Assembly: GCA_031551755.1 (NCBI GenBank)
Contig: JAVBNE010000106.1
Coordinates: 1 to 14,637, forward strand
Length of the DNA stretch: 14,637 nucleotides
Reading direction: 5' to 3'
From: JAVBMU01 sp031551755
Lineage (GTDB): Bacteria > Actinomycetota > Actinomycetes > Actinomycetales > Cellulomonadaceae
Under the pieces are notes generated by a model, which had not been told where the DNA came from, did not search any database, and was given only the letters and a program-made list of their open reading frames with translations. Shown in pieces: positions 6,376 to 13,839 of the stretch. A program made the translations under genes and the position numbers. The first letter of the stretch is position 1; every line of letters starts with the position of its first letter.

Positions 6376-7110
6376 ATGAGTGATTTAGAAAAGATATATA
6401 ACGATATATTAGATTCCTTAGACTTTGATGAATCATCGTTGAACACTTCGATTTTAGACAAACATGTAAATTTTTTTTCAGAAATATCCGGAATACTGAA
6501 GAGCTCAATTACAATATATGATACTTTCAGAAGAGAACATGTTTTTGCTTCTTTGAGGCATGAAGAAATGTTTGGTTTCCAAGGGTATGGGGATGTTCAG
6601 GTTCATCCTGAAGATTATGAGGCTGTGTTCCGGAATGCAATAGCTTCCATGCGGCATTTCTTTTCGGGAAATAAAAAAGTAAAAGATTTCAAATTGATAA
6701 GGGAATATAGAGTTGATGTTAACGGAACAACCAAGCGGGTAACAGAACACATGCAGGTGATAGAAACCGACAGTAGGGGAAATCCCTGGCTTTCGCTCAG
6801 CATCATGGATTTTTCGCCTAACCAGTCCGCTCCCTACCGGGTGAATTCAAAGTTACTAAACACGAAGACGGGAGACTTTATTACTCCTGTAGACTCTTTC
6901 TTTAATACCAAGACAATCCTTTCCGAACGTGAGGTTACCGTCTTGAGAATGATTAACGACGGGCTTTTAAGTAAAGAAATATCGGACAAGCTACATATCA
7001 GTGTTCATACTGTGAATACGCATCGGCAGCGGATATTGGAAAAACTGGAGGTTGATACATCCATTGAAGCTATCAAGTACGCTTTAGCTCTTGGCCTTCT
7101 GGACGATTAA
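6376..7110 (+). CDS. PAS-like LuxR-family transcriptional regulator
   Basis: A 244-residue DNA-binding protein. An N-terminal helical region (1-42) leads into a PAS-like sensor domain at about 44-148 (SITIYD, the HPED motif at 77-80, and a closing 'LSLSIMDFSP'). A C-terminal LuxR/GerE helix-turn-helix lies at 181-244: LSEREVTVLRMINDGLLSKEI, then the recognition helix HTVNTHRQRI. There is no response-regulator receiver and no autoinducer-binding domain, so the signal is probably a small ligand or redox cue sensed by the PAS fold. Start 6376 is chosen because the frame upstream (TTG 6322) would begin inside the promoter; AAGG precedes the ATG. It heads an operon with the outer-membrane protein (13-bp gap) and the MFS transporter. 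The likely target site is ACTGA-N4-TCAGT, found at its own promoter and two neighbours. A dead relative is at 4155-4387. Confidence 0.88.
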   Translation: MSDLEKIYNDILDSLDFDESSLNTSILDKHVNFFSEISGILKSSITIYDTFRREHVFASLRHEEMFGFQGYGDVQVHPEDYEAVFRNAIASMRHFFSGNKKVKDFKLIREYRVDVNGTTKRVTEHMQVIETDSRGNPWLSLSIMDFSPNQSAPYRVNSKLLNTKTGDFITPVDSFFNTKTILSEREVTVLRMINDGLLSKEISDKLHISVHTVNTHRQRILEKLEVDTSIEAIKYALALGLLDD

Positions 7111-7123
7111 ATTCTTTTGAAAC

Positions 7124-9469
7124 ATGGTACGCAAATTTTTGTTGTCAATTCTTTTGACGGGTATTTCTATGTCCTTATTTTCGCAAAATACGAAAACCAT
7201 TTCCGGGAAAGTATATGCTGAAGATCAGGCAGATTTTCATGGATACTCAGTCGTTTTACTATCTGCGGATTCATCATTCATAAAAGGTGACTTCTTTATG
7301 GAGGAAACCTTTTCCATGAAAGTTGAAAGGGAACTGTTTTTGCTTAAGATATCTTCTTTTGGTTATCGAGATACAATATTGCTGGTTACTGCCGAAATAG
7401 AAAATATTCCTCCTGTTTTTCTTCGGACACAAGCAATAAACCTGAATGAAATTGTAGTAACGGCGCAGATTCCGGTCTTTACACCTAAGGATGACCGATT
7501 GACGATGAATGTGGGGAATACAATATTAAGTCAAGCCGGAACAGCGGAAGATGTATTGCGGAAAAGTGCGCGGGTATCTGTTAATGAGAACACTGTTTCA
7601 GTAATGGGACGTGGAGAAGCAATCGTTTTGGTAGACGGACACCGGTTGCCCACGAACCAAAGCCTTTCATCTATTTCAAGTTCGGAAATTCAGAAGATAG
7701 ATATAATAACATCTCCTTCCTCAAAATACGATGCCGAAGGTAAAGCCGTCATTGACATCATTACCAAAAGGGCAAGTAGGCAATTCTGGGGTGCAGAGGT
7801 AACATCCCGTTTAGGAAAAGGAAATTACTGGAGGGGTTATACAGGTATAGAACTGTCGGCTAAATTTTCGGGCTTATCGCTTAGTGGGTATTACGCCGTC
7901 GAGCCGTCGAAGAAATCCCTGACCGAATCTTACATACGTGATTATACCCAAGCGAATTTACCAAAAAACATTACCAATGATGCCAAAACGGCAGAAGAAC
8001 TAATAGCAAATAACTACCGGTTTTCGGCGGAATATAAATTTACCGACCGGCATAGTGCCGGGTTGCAGTTAAGCGGACAATACCGCAATGCTGAAATGGA
8101 AATAAACAATAGCAGTAATATATTTGATCTGAATTCCGCTTTGAGCGATATAATCACTTCTTACCAACAAGGCGACCAATACAAACAATATTCATCCGTG
8201 ACAGGGTTTTATGATTATATATCCCGTTCGGGTAAGGTAAAATGGAACTCGTTGGTTGATGCATCTTTGTATGATACGGAAAAGAATTTGGGTATCACAG
8301 AAAGTTATTCGGGGGATCGTTCAGATAAAAACAGCCTGGAAAATGTGGCTATTGATATTATGTCGGTAAAGTCGGATGTAAGTATTGAATTGCCGAAGGA
8401 TTATCGGTTAGATATGGGAACAAAACTGACTTTCTCGCGGAATGATAGTTATACAAAAATTCTTTCGGGCAATTTTCTTAATAAAGAGGTTAGTTATTAC
8501 TATACCGAAAAGATCGCGGCTTTATACTTGCTTGCCGGTAAGAGTGTAAAGAGGTGGGATATAGAGGCAGGTGTGCGATTGGAAGCTGCGGGACTTTTTG
8601 CCGAAACAAATGCTGTGATTCAAGATACTGTAAAATTAAACCTATTTCCAAGTGCATCCATCAAATATAGGATAAATGACAAGTGGGCTGTTCTTTCCAA
8701 TTATGCCATGCGTATTACCCGCCCCACATTTCAGGAGCTTAACCCAGCGATAACCTACGTCGATACATTGTCTTACTTGCAGGGCAATCCTAATTTGCTG
8801 CCTGAAATACAGAATAGTATCGAATTTAAACTTACCTTTATGGATTATGCGAGCCTGGGGTTTAGCTATACGCGCAAAAAGAATGCTTATTCATGGTATA
8901 TAGATCAGGATCCTGATAATCCGAATATATCAAGGGCTATTGAAAAAAACATCGACCGGTCGGATGTTTATACTGTCGATTTGATGTTGCCTTACCAGAA
9001 CAAAACGTTGACGGCGTATGTAGCTACAGGTATGATTTACACCATAAGTAACGACGATTTGTTTCATGTTGTCAATCTAAAAAGACCTATGTGGTATCTT
9101 TATTCGGGAATAGATATAGCGTTACCCTATCAAATAAAGTTTAACGCCAATATCGGGTATTATACTAAAGGAATTAGTAATGTTTATAATGTGGAGCCGA
9201 TGTTCAGGATGGATGCCGGCGTGCAAAGAAGTTTCTGCAAGGATAAACTGAATATTTCCCTTACGTGGGATGATGTATTCCGTTCGGCAAAAATGAAATC
9301 TTATACTACAATGAACAATCGATCAGTATATTATTCGTTCTATAATGATCTGTCATACGTTCAACTATCAGTCAGATATAGATTCAACTTGCAGAAAAGC
9401 AAGTTTAATTCAAGGTCTTCTCTGGATACGGAAGTTGGACGAATCAAGGGTTTTGAAATTGAAAAGTAA
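7124..9469 (+). CDS. Outer-membrane beta-barrel protein, TonB-dependent-receptor-like (OMP_b-brl_3 type)
   Basis: A 781-residue outer-membrane protein. A signal peptide (MVRKFLLSILLTGISMSLFSQ) precedes a carboxypeptidase-regulatory-like beta-sandwich (about 24-95, ISGKVY...). Next comes a plug domain (about 105-205) with 'AGTAEDVLRKSARVSV', 'VLVDGHRLP' and 'IDIITSPSSKYDAEGKAVIDIITK', then a long barrel. The protein does not end in the aromatic residue typical of SusC-type receptors. Instead it has 'LSVRYRF' and a charged tail with RIKGFEIEK, as in the family Bacteroidetes annotations call 'outer membrane beta-barrel family protein'. It may take up or release a ligand, or act as a sensor; no canonical TonB box is obvious. 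It follows the regulator by 13 bp and touches the MFS gene, so all three form one operon, suggesting coupled passage across both membranes. Confidence 0.87.
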   Translation: MVRKFLLSILLTGISMSLFSQNTKTISGKVYAEDQADFHGYSVVLLSADSSFIKGDFFMEETFSMKVERELFLLKISSFGYRDTILLVTAEIENIPPVFLRTQAINLNEIVVTAQIPVFTPKDDRLTMNVGNTILSQAGTAEDVLRKSARVSVNENTVSVMGRGEAIVLVDGHRLPTNQSLSSISSSEIQKIDIITSPSSKYDAEGKAVIDIITKRASRQFWGAEVTSRLGKGNYWRGYTGIELSAKFSGLSLSGYYAVEPSKKSLTESYIRDYTQANLPKNITNDAKTAEELIANNYRFSAEYKFTDRHSAGLQLSGQYRNAEMEINNSSNIFDLNSALSDIITSYQQGDQYKQYSSVTGFYDYISRSGKVKWNSLVDASLYDTEKNLGITESYSGDRSDKNSLENVAIDIMSVKSDVSIELPKDYRLDMGTKLTFSRNDSYTKILSGNFLNKEVSYYYTEKIAALYLLAGKSVKRWDIEAGVRLEAAGLFAETNAVIQDTVKLNLFPSASIKYRINDKWAVLSNYAMRITRPTFQELNPAITYVDTLSYLQGNPNLLPEIQNSIEFKLTFMDYASLGFSYTRKKNAYSWYIDQDPDNPNISRAIEKNIDRSDVYTVDLMLPYQNKTLTAYVATGMIYTISNDDLFHVVNLKRPMWYLYSGIDIALPYQIKFNANIGYYTKGISNVYNVEPMFRMDAGVQRSFCKDKLNISLTWDDVFRSAKMKSYTTMNNRSVYYSFYNDLSYVQLSVRYRFNLQKSKFNSRSSLDTEVGRIKGFEIEK

Positions 9470-10672
9470 ATGAAAACAAGAAATAGCATCTTCCTGGCTC
9501 TTTTACCGCTTCTGACAGTCAGTTTTGTGTCGAATGTAGCCCCTTACATTTATATTCCGTCTTTGCCGGACATTGCATCCGACTTCAATTTGACTGAATC
9601 GCAAGCCGGGAATTTGCTTTCGGTCTATTCCCTCATCCTATCCCTTACTATGCTGATTGTGGGTATGGTGGGCGATAGTTGGAATAAGAGGCGACTACTT
9701 GTAGGGGCATCCTTCATCACTTTTATCGGGGCGGTTTTATCAGCTATAACCGGCCATTTCTCTGTATTACTACTGGGATGGGCTTTACAGGCCGCCGGTG
9801 CAGCAACGATAGTTATTGTGGGACAAACGTGGATAGGGCAAAGTTCCAAAGAAAATAATATAACCCGGCTGTTTTCTTATCTAACTATCGTATTGAGTTT
9901 TGCTCCATTAATTGCTCCGATTTTAGGCGGCATCATCAACGACCTGTTTGTTTGGCGATATAATTTTTATGTAATGGCCATACTTTCATTCCTGGCATTA
10001 TTGTTTATAAACAAGACAACACCTCCTCCACCTATTCATGCTAAACGAAGCATATCGGCGAAAGAGATCATCAACGACTACTCTCGCATACTGTTTAAAA
10101 GCCCCTTTATAGGGCTGATAAGTACATCGCTGGCCTGTTTTTTATTTCAGGGCGCATTGATGGCTTATTCCTCTTTTCTTGTTATCGACCAGTTGCAAGT
10201 GCCATCTTCATTATATGGGTTAATCTCTATCCCAACTGTTGCCGGCATTATTGCCGGGCAATTGCTTGTAAATATTATGGAGAAAAAACGGGGGATAGTT
10301 CCCGTTTATAAGTTGAATAGCGCGATCGTACTGATAGCCTTGGGGGCATCTTTAGGATATTATTTCATTACGGGGGTGCATTCAATTGTTGAATTGTCGG
10401 TTGTTTTATTTGTATTTAATATCGGATTCGGAGGACATACCTTACTTGCTTTACGGAATGTGATGTTGAAATTTTCATCGCAACGTAGTTATTCTTCTGC
10501 TTTGATTAATTTTTCAAATCACTTTATGGGGTATATCGCTTCATTGTTTGTGCAGTTTTTATTTATTTTAGTAGATTCTCCTATGCTGGTGCATAATATA
10601 ATATCTATAACGGCTATAATTCTTATTTTCCTTTCCTTCCCTTATTTTAAGTATAGTTATTCGAAAGAATAA
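9470..10672 (+). CDS. MFS transporter, Bcr/CflA drug-efflux-like
   Basis: A 400-residue inner-membrane protein with about 12 hydrophobic segments in two halves. The start matches Bcr/CflA-type drug:H+ antiporters: PYIYIPSLPDIASDF before the first loop, 'LSVYSLILSLTMLIVGMVGD' and then the MFS loop-2-3 motif GDSWNKRRLL (a variant of GxLaDrxGrr). 'IAPILGGIINDLFVWRYNFY' is the motif-C/ helix-5 to 6 region typical of exporters. It probably exports a small, perhaps amphipathic, compound using the proton gradient; the substrate cannot be read. Its ATG directly follows the TAA of the outer-membrane gene with no gap, so expression is coupled. A hairpin at 10697-10717 may end the operon. Confidence 0.88.
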   Translation: MKTRNSIFLALLPLLTVSFVSNVAPYIYIPSLPDIASDFNLTESQAGNLLSVYSLILSLTMLIVGMVGDSWNKRRLLVGASFITFIGAVLSAITGHFSVLLLGWALQAAGAATIVIVGQTWIGQSSKENNITRLFSYLTIVLSFAPLIAPILGGIINDLFVWRYNFYVMAILSFLALLFINKTTPPPPIHAKRSISAKEIINDYSRILFKSPFIGLISTSLACFLFQGALMAYSSFLVIDQLQVPSSLYGLISIPTVAGIIAGQLLVNIMEKKRGIVPVYKLNSAIVLIALGASLGYYFITGVHSIVELSVVLFVFNIGFGGHTLLALRNVMLKFSSQRSYSSALINFSNHFMGYIASLFVQFLFILVDSPMLVHNIISITAIILIFLSFPYFKYSYSKE

Positions 10673-10696
10673 ATACTCACTTCCTTAAACATTATT

Positions 10697-10717
10697 ACGG
10701 TCAATATATTTGACCGT
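10697..10717 (+). terminator. Possible terminator after the MFS gene
   Basis: A perfect 8-bp stem ACGGTCAA / TTGACCGT around a 5-nt loop, 24 bp after the MFS stop. It lacks a strong T run, so it may be a weak terminator or a 3' stabilising hairpin. Confidence 0.45.
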
Positions 10718-10756
10718 TAAATTTGCGTGCTTTTCAGTTTTATATTACTGTATATT

Positions 10757-10802
10757 AATGATTTATCAGTATTGTATGGCCGAGTATATATGAATTACTT
10801 TG
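10757..10802 (+). promoter_or_regulatory. Promoter of the PagL-like operon with operator copy
   Basis: AATGA-TTTA-TCAGT (10757-10770) is the same palindrome with one mismatch. It is followed by ATTGTA carrying the -33 TTG at 10772-10774 and, 20 bp later, by TTACTTTG (10795-10802) at -7. The ATG at 10828 is 25 bp beyond. Order and spacing are identical to the promoters at 4391 and 6307. Confidence 0.68.
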
Positions 10803-10827
10803 CAATAGTAATCAATATAGAAAAGGC

Positions 10828-12027
10828 ATGAGTAAAAGATTTTTTTTGTTATCATTATATGGCTTTTGCATAGGAACGGTGACACAAGCCCAACAATTCG
10901 ACAGAAAACATTTATCAGTCGAGGGACAGGTTTCTTTTGGAAATATGGCAAAAGTTGATTCGGAAGTAAAAGATGTTTTGCTTAACAAAAATCTCCGATT
11001 TTTTGATATTTCATTAAACTATAACACACTGCCTTCCGACAGTTCTCGTTTTGCATCAATCTACAATTATCCTGTCTTCGGATTAGGTCTTTCCATTGCA
11101 GATTTTAGCAATGTCTGTCTGACAAATCAATCAAGCATTAACAACATATATACCCTATATGGCTTTATAGACAGGAGCCTTATCCGGACAAATCAATTAA
11201 GTTTTGGCTACAAGTTGAGTGCCGGATTGAGTTATGCAAGCAATCCTTACGACCCCATTAAGAATCCCGATAATATTTTCGTCAGCTCTCCTTTGATGGT
11301 ATATATTGGTTTCGGCTTAAACGCCAAGTACAAACTAACCAATCAATTTGCAATAGGATTAAGTGTTGAAGCACGACATTTTTCAAACGGACGCTTAGGA
11401 ATGCCCAATAAGGGTATAAACATTTTAGCTGCGGGCGTTTCTGCAAGCTATTTTTTCGACACTCAACCATCCGTTTATCCGAAGATGCAGCAAAAAGAAG
11501 AATATAAAAATCACTTTTATTATCATTTCGTATTAGGTGGAGGGCTACAAAGTTCCTTAGAAGAATGGAATCTTTACTCGGTTGCAGAAACCGATCCGGA
11601 TAAGAAGAAAAAGGATTTCAAAAAATACCCTAAGTTTTCATTCTCAGGAGATGCGATGTATAGATATTCTCGCAAATATGGGACTGGTGTGGGAGTAGAT
11701 GTATTTTACGTACCGCATACCAATAAACTGAAAGAATGGGATGCTGAATTGTTGAACGGAAATACTTCACTCAGATACAATCCATTGTCCATTGGCATCT
11801 CACTTAATCAGGAAGTATTTTATAAAAACGCTTCCTTATTTGCCGCCTTTGGATATTATGCTTACCGAGAACTGGGAGAACAAAATAAAGAGAGCCGTTT
11901 TTACCAGCGAGCCGGATTCAGGTACTATATCCCGCCTTCTAACAATATCTTCTTCGGAGCTTCTATTAAAGCTCACAATTTCAGAATGGCTGAGTATCTG
12001 GAATTATCCGTAGGATATAAATTCTAA
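10828..12027 (+). CDS. Acyloxyacyl hydrolase / PagL-like lipid A 3-O-deacylase
   Basis: A 399-residue outer-membrane beta-barrel enzyme candidate. A signal peptide (MSKRFFLLSLYGFCIGTVTQAQ) is followed by alternating strands. The PagL signature sits at 184-198: His184-x-Ser186-Asn-Gly, then MPNKGIN, where His and Ser are the catalytic pair in PagL. I could not place the third catalytic acid with confidence. The protein is about twice the length of proteobacterial PagL (about 170 residues), but Bacteroidetes 'acyloxyacyl hydrolase' proteins are often this long; a second strand-rich half (about 235-399) ends in YKF, a typical barrel terminus. The known family role is removing the 3-hydroxyacyl chain at position 3 of lipid A in the outer membrane, changing surface charge, permeability and immune recognition. 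It heads an operon with an N-acyltransferase gene 47 bp downstream. Confidence 0.82.
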   Translation: MSKRFFLLSLYGFCIGTVTQAQQFDRKHLSVEGQVSFGNMAKVDSEVKDVLLNKNLRFFDISLNYNTLPSDSSRFASIYNYPVFGLGLSIADFSNVCLTNQSSINNIYTLYGFIDRSLIRTNQLSFGYKLSAGLSYASNPYDPIKNPDNIFVSSPLMVYIGFGLNAKYKLTNQFAIGLSVEARHFSNGRLGMPNKGINILAAGVSASYFFDTQPSVYPKMQQKEEYKNHFYYHFVLGGGLQSSLEEWNLYSVAETDPDKKKKDFKKYPKFSFSGDAMYRYSRKYGTGVGVDVFYVPHTNKLKEWDAELLNGNTSLRYNPLSIGISLNQEVFYKNASLFAAFGYYAYRELGEQNKESRFYQRAGFRYYIPPSNNIFFGASIKAHNFRMAEYLELSVGYKF

Positions 12028-12074
12028 AACATTATGTATAGAGCAACAAGTATATAGTTTTTAAAGATATAATC

Positions 12075-12998
12075 ATGGAAAGAATTATCGAACCAATAAG
12101 CAGTTTGTTGCTTCAAAAAGAACTGAACTCGCTAACGTTCTTTCGCAAAGCAAATAGAGCAGGGAATGAATTGCATATTATAGATGCCTATTCTGCCCCG
12201 AATGTAATGAGTGAAATCGGTCGGTTACGGGAAATTGCATTCCGCAATTGCGGTGGAGGAACAGGAAAGTCGGTAGATATAGACGAGTATGATTTAATGC
12301 AGAATCCATACCGTCAATTAATCGTATGGAACTCGCAAGAGCAATGTATTTTAGGCGGTTATCGGTTTTTGTATGGAAAAGATGCAGAAATAGACAAACA
12401 AGGGCAGCCAAAATTGGCAACATCCGGTCTTTTCCATTTCTCCCAAAAATTCATGGAAGATTTTTTACCGCATACCATAGAACTTGGTCGTTCCTTTGTT
12501 TGTGTGGAACATCAGGTTACGCAAAATGCGAGAAAAAGTATTTATATCTTGGATAACCTATGGGATGGTCTTATTACTCTGATAGCCAAAGATCCTTCGA
12601 TGAAGTACTTCTTCGGAAAAGTAACTATGTATCCGAACTATAATCGAAATGCGCGAAATTTAATTCTTCATTTTATGAAAAAAATATTTCCGGATTCTGA
12701 TAATCTTCTTCAATCGCGACATCCTGTCGAAACAGAAATTAATCTATATAACATAAACAAACTGTTTCAGCACAGTAATCTGAAAGATAACATCAGGATG
12801 CTACATCGGGAAGTCAGAAGTTACGGAATAAATATTCCCCCTTTATTTAATGCATACATGAGCCTTACACCACACATGCGTTCTTTGGGAACAGCTATCA
12901 ATCGCGAATTTGGGAATGTTGAGGAAACAGCCATCCTGATAGCGGAAAGCGATATTCTTGAAGAAAAAAAGAAACGCCATTTAGAAATAATATCTTAA
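12075..12998 (+). CDS. GNAT-type lipid N-acyltransferase, OlsB/GlsB-like ('hemolysin' family)
   Basis: A 307-residue cytoplasmic GNAT-fold protein of the Acetyltransf_5 group. Hallmarks are 'GRLREIAFRNCGGGTGKSVDIDEYD' spread over 49-73, VWN and LGGYRF (84-98), and 'ELGRSFV' (136-142), all closely matching OlsB ornithine-lipid synthases and the Bacteroides glycine N-acyltransferase GlsB. These enzymes transfer a 3-hydroxyacyl group, usually from acyl-ACP, to the amino group of ornithine or glycine, giving lyso-amino-lipids or N-acyl-glycines such as commendamide. No partner O-acyltransferase (OlsA/GlsA, PlsC-type) is encoded nearby, so the lyso (mono-acyl) product may be the end point here; that is an inference. 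The C-terminal third (about 225-307) lies beyond the core domain. The gene sits between the PagL-like gene and a secreted protein gene without an internal promoter, so all three are probably co-expressed. Which amine it uses is not known. Confidence 0.82.
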   Translation: MERIIEPISSLLLQKELNSLTFFRKANRAGNELHIIDAYSAPNVMSEIGRLREIAFRNCGGGTGKSVDIDEYDLMQNPYRQLIVWNSQEQCILGGYRFLYGKDAEIDKQGQPKLATSGLFHFSQKFMEDFLPHTIELGRSFVCVEHQVTQNARKSIYILDNLWDGLITLIAKDPSMKYFFGKVTMYPNYNRNARNLILHFMKKIFPDSDNLLQSRHPVETEINLYNINKLFQHSNLKDNIRMLHREVRSYGINIPPLFNAYMSLTPHMRSLGTAINREFGNVEETAILIAESDILEEKKKRHLEIIS

Positions 12999-13092
12999 AT
13001 ATAATTGTAAAATGAGAACATTAGGAACCATTATCATGATTTACGATTCATTCTGTGATATGAAGATGGCAGTAAAGGATATGCTGTCTAAA

Positions 13093-13752
13093 ATGAAAAT
13101 GCTGATTGTAAGAAAGAAAAATGTAATTATAATTATCTGGTTAGTATCAGTATCCTTTCCCGCTTTTTCACAAACAGCACCGGGCTTGTATTATTTTAAT
13201 CCAAATCAGACTACTGTAAAAATCCTGTATGATGGAAAAGGAAGGGAAGTCGCATCTCAGGAATATAAAGTTGTAGATGTAGATCACAACACTTTTTTTG
13301 GACAAAGTATTAAATATAAAAATGGAGAAAAAGTGGATGAAACAAGGAGCCTGTTTCGAAACAATAAGAATAATCTTTTGATTTCAATGGGAAAAAATAA
13401 GGCCGGAGATTACGCTTTTCTCGACTATCCCATGTTACATCAATCGGAATATACTATCATTTCAAAACTGGAATTTAAGACGGAAGGGGAATTTGCAGGG
13501 AGAAGAATGACAGTTTCATGCAAGATTGCTAACCGGGAAATATTGGAGATTAGCGAACTAATTACAACTCCGCTTGGTACATGGACGTGTATGAAAATCG
13601 GTTATAATATGGAAATAAAAAGCTTCGGGATACCTATCAACGTATATGTTGTAGAGTGGTTCTCTAATGCAATAGGCATAGTAAGAACAAATGTGTATAG
13701 GGGAGGAAAATTACATGAACGCCGAGAGCTTTCTATAATAAGGAATAGCTGA
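13093..13752 (+). CDS. Secreted DUF3108/TapB-like protein
   Basis: A 219-residue exported protein. From ATG 13093 it has a good signal peptide: MKMLIVRKKN, a hydrophobic core VIIIIWLVSV and an AFSQ cleavage site. The in-frame ATG at 13012, 13 bp after the previous stop, would add 27 residues ahead of the signal and is less likely, though the operon-like spacing speaks for it. The C-terminal part, 'TPLGTWTCMKIGYNMEIKSF', then 'VVEWFSNAIGIVRTNVY' and 'GKLHERRELSII', is the pattern of DUF3108-like/TapB proteins: a beta-barrel of lipocalin-like shape with a conserved Cys/Lys strand and 'EWFAxGxGxV'. The family's role is unclear; a periplasmic carrier or binding protein for a lipid-like ligand is possible. 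It is the last gene of the PagL-like operon, fitting a periplasmic partner for the acylation products. Confidence 0.72.
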   Translation: MKMLIVRKKNVIIIIWLVSVSFPAFSQTAPGLYYFNPNQTTVKILYDGKGREVASQEYKVVDVDHNTFFGQSIKYKNGEKVDETRSLFRNNKNNLLISMGKNKAGDYAFLDYPMLHQSEYTIISKLEFKTEGEFAGRRMTVSCKIANREILEISELITTPLGTWTCMKIGYNMEIKSFGIPINVYVVEWFSNAIGIVRTNVYRGGKLHERRELSIIRNS

Positions 13753-13839
13753 TTTCGAATTATAAATGAAGGTTGTTTTTGATTTAAATATGCCAAATAA
13801 TAAATGTTTTTGTGGGAAGAAAACGTAAATAAATGCAGT

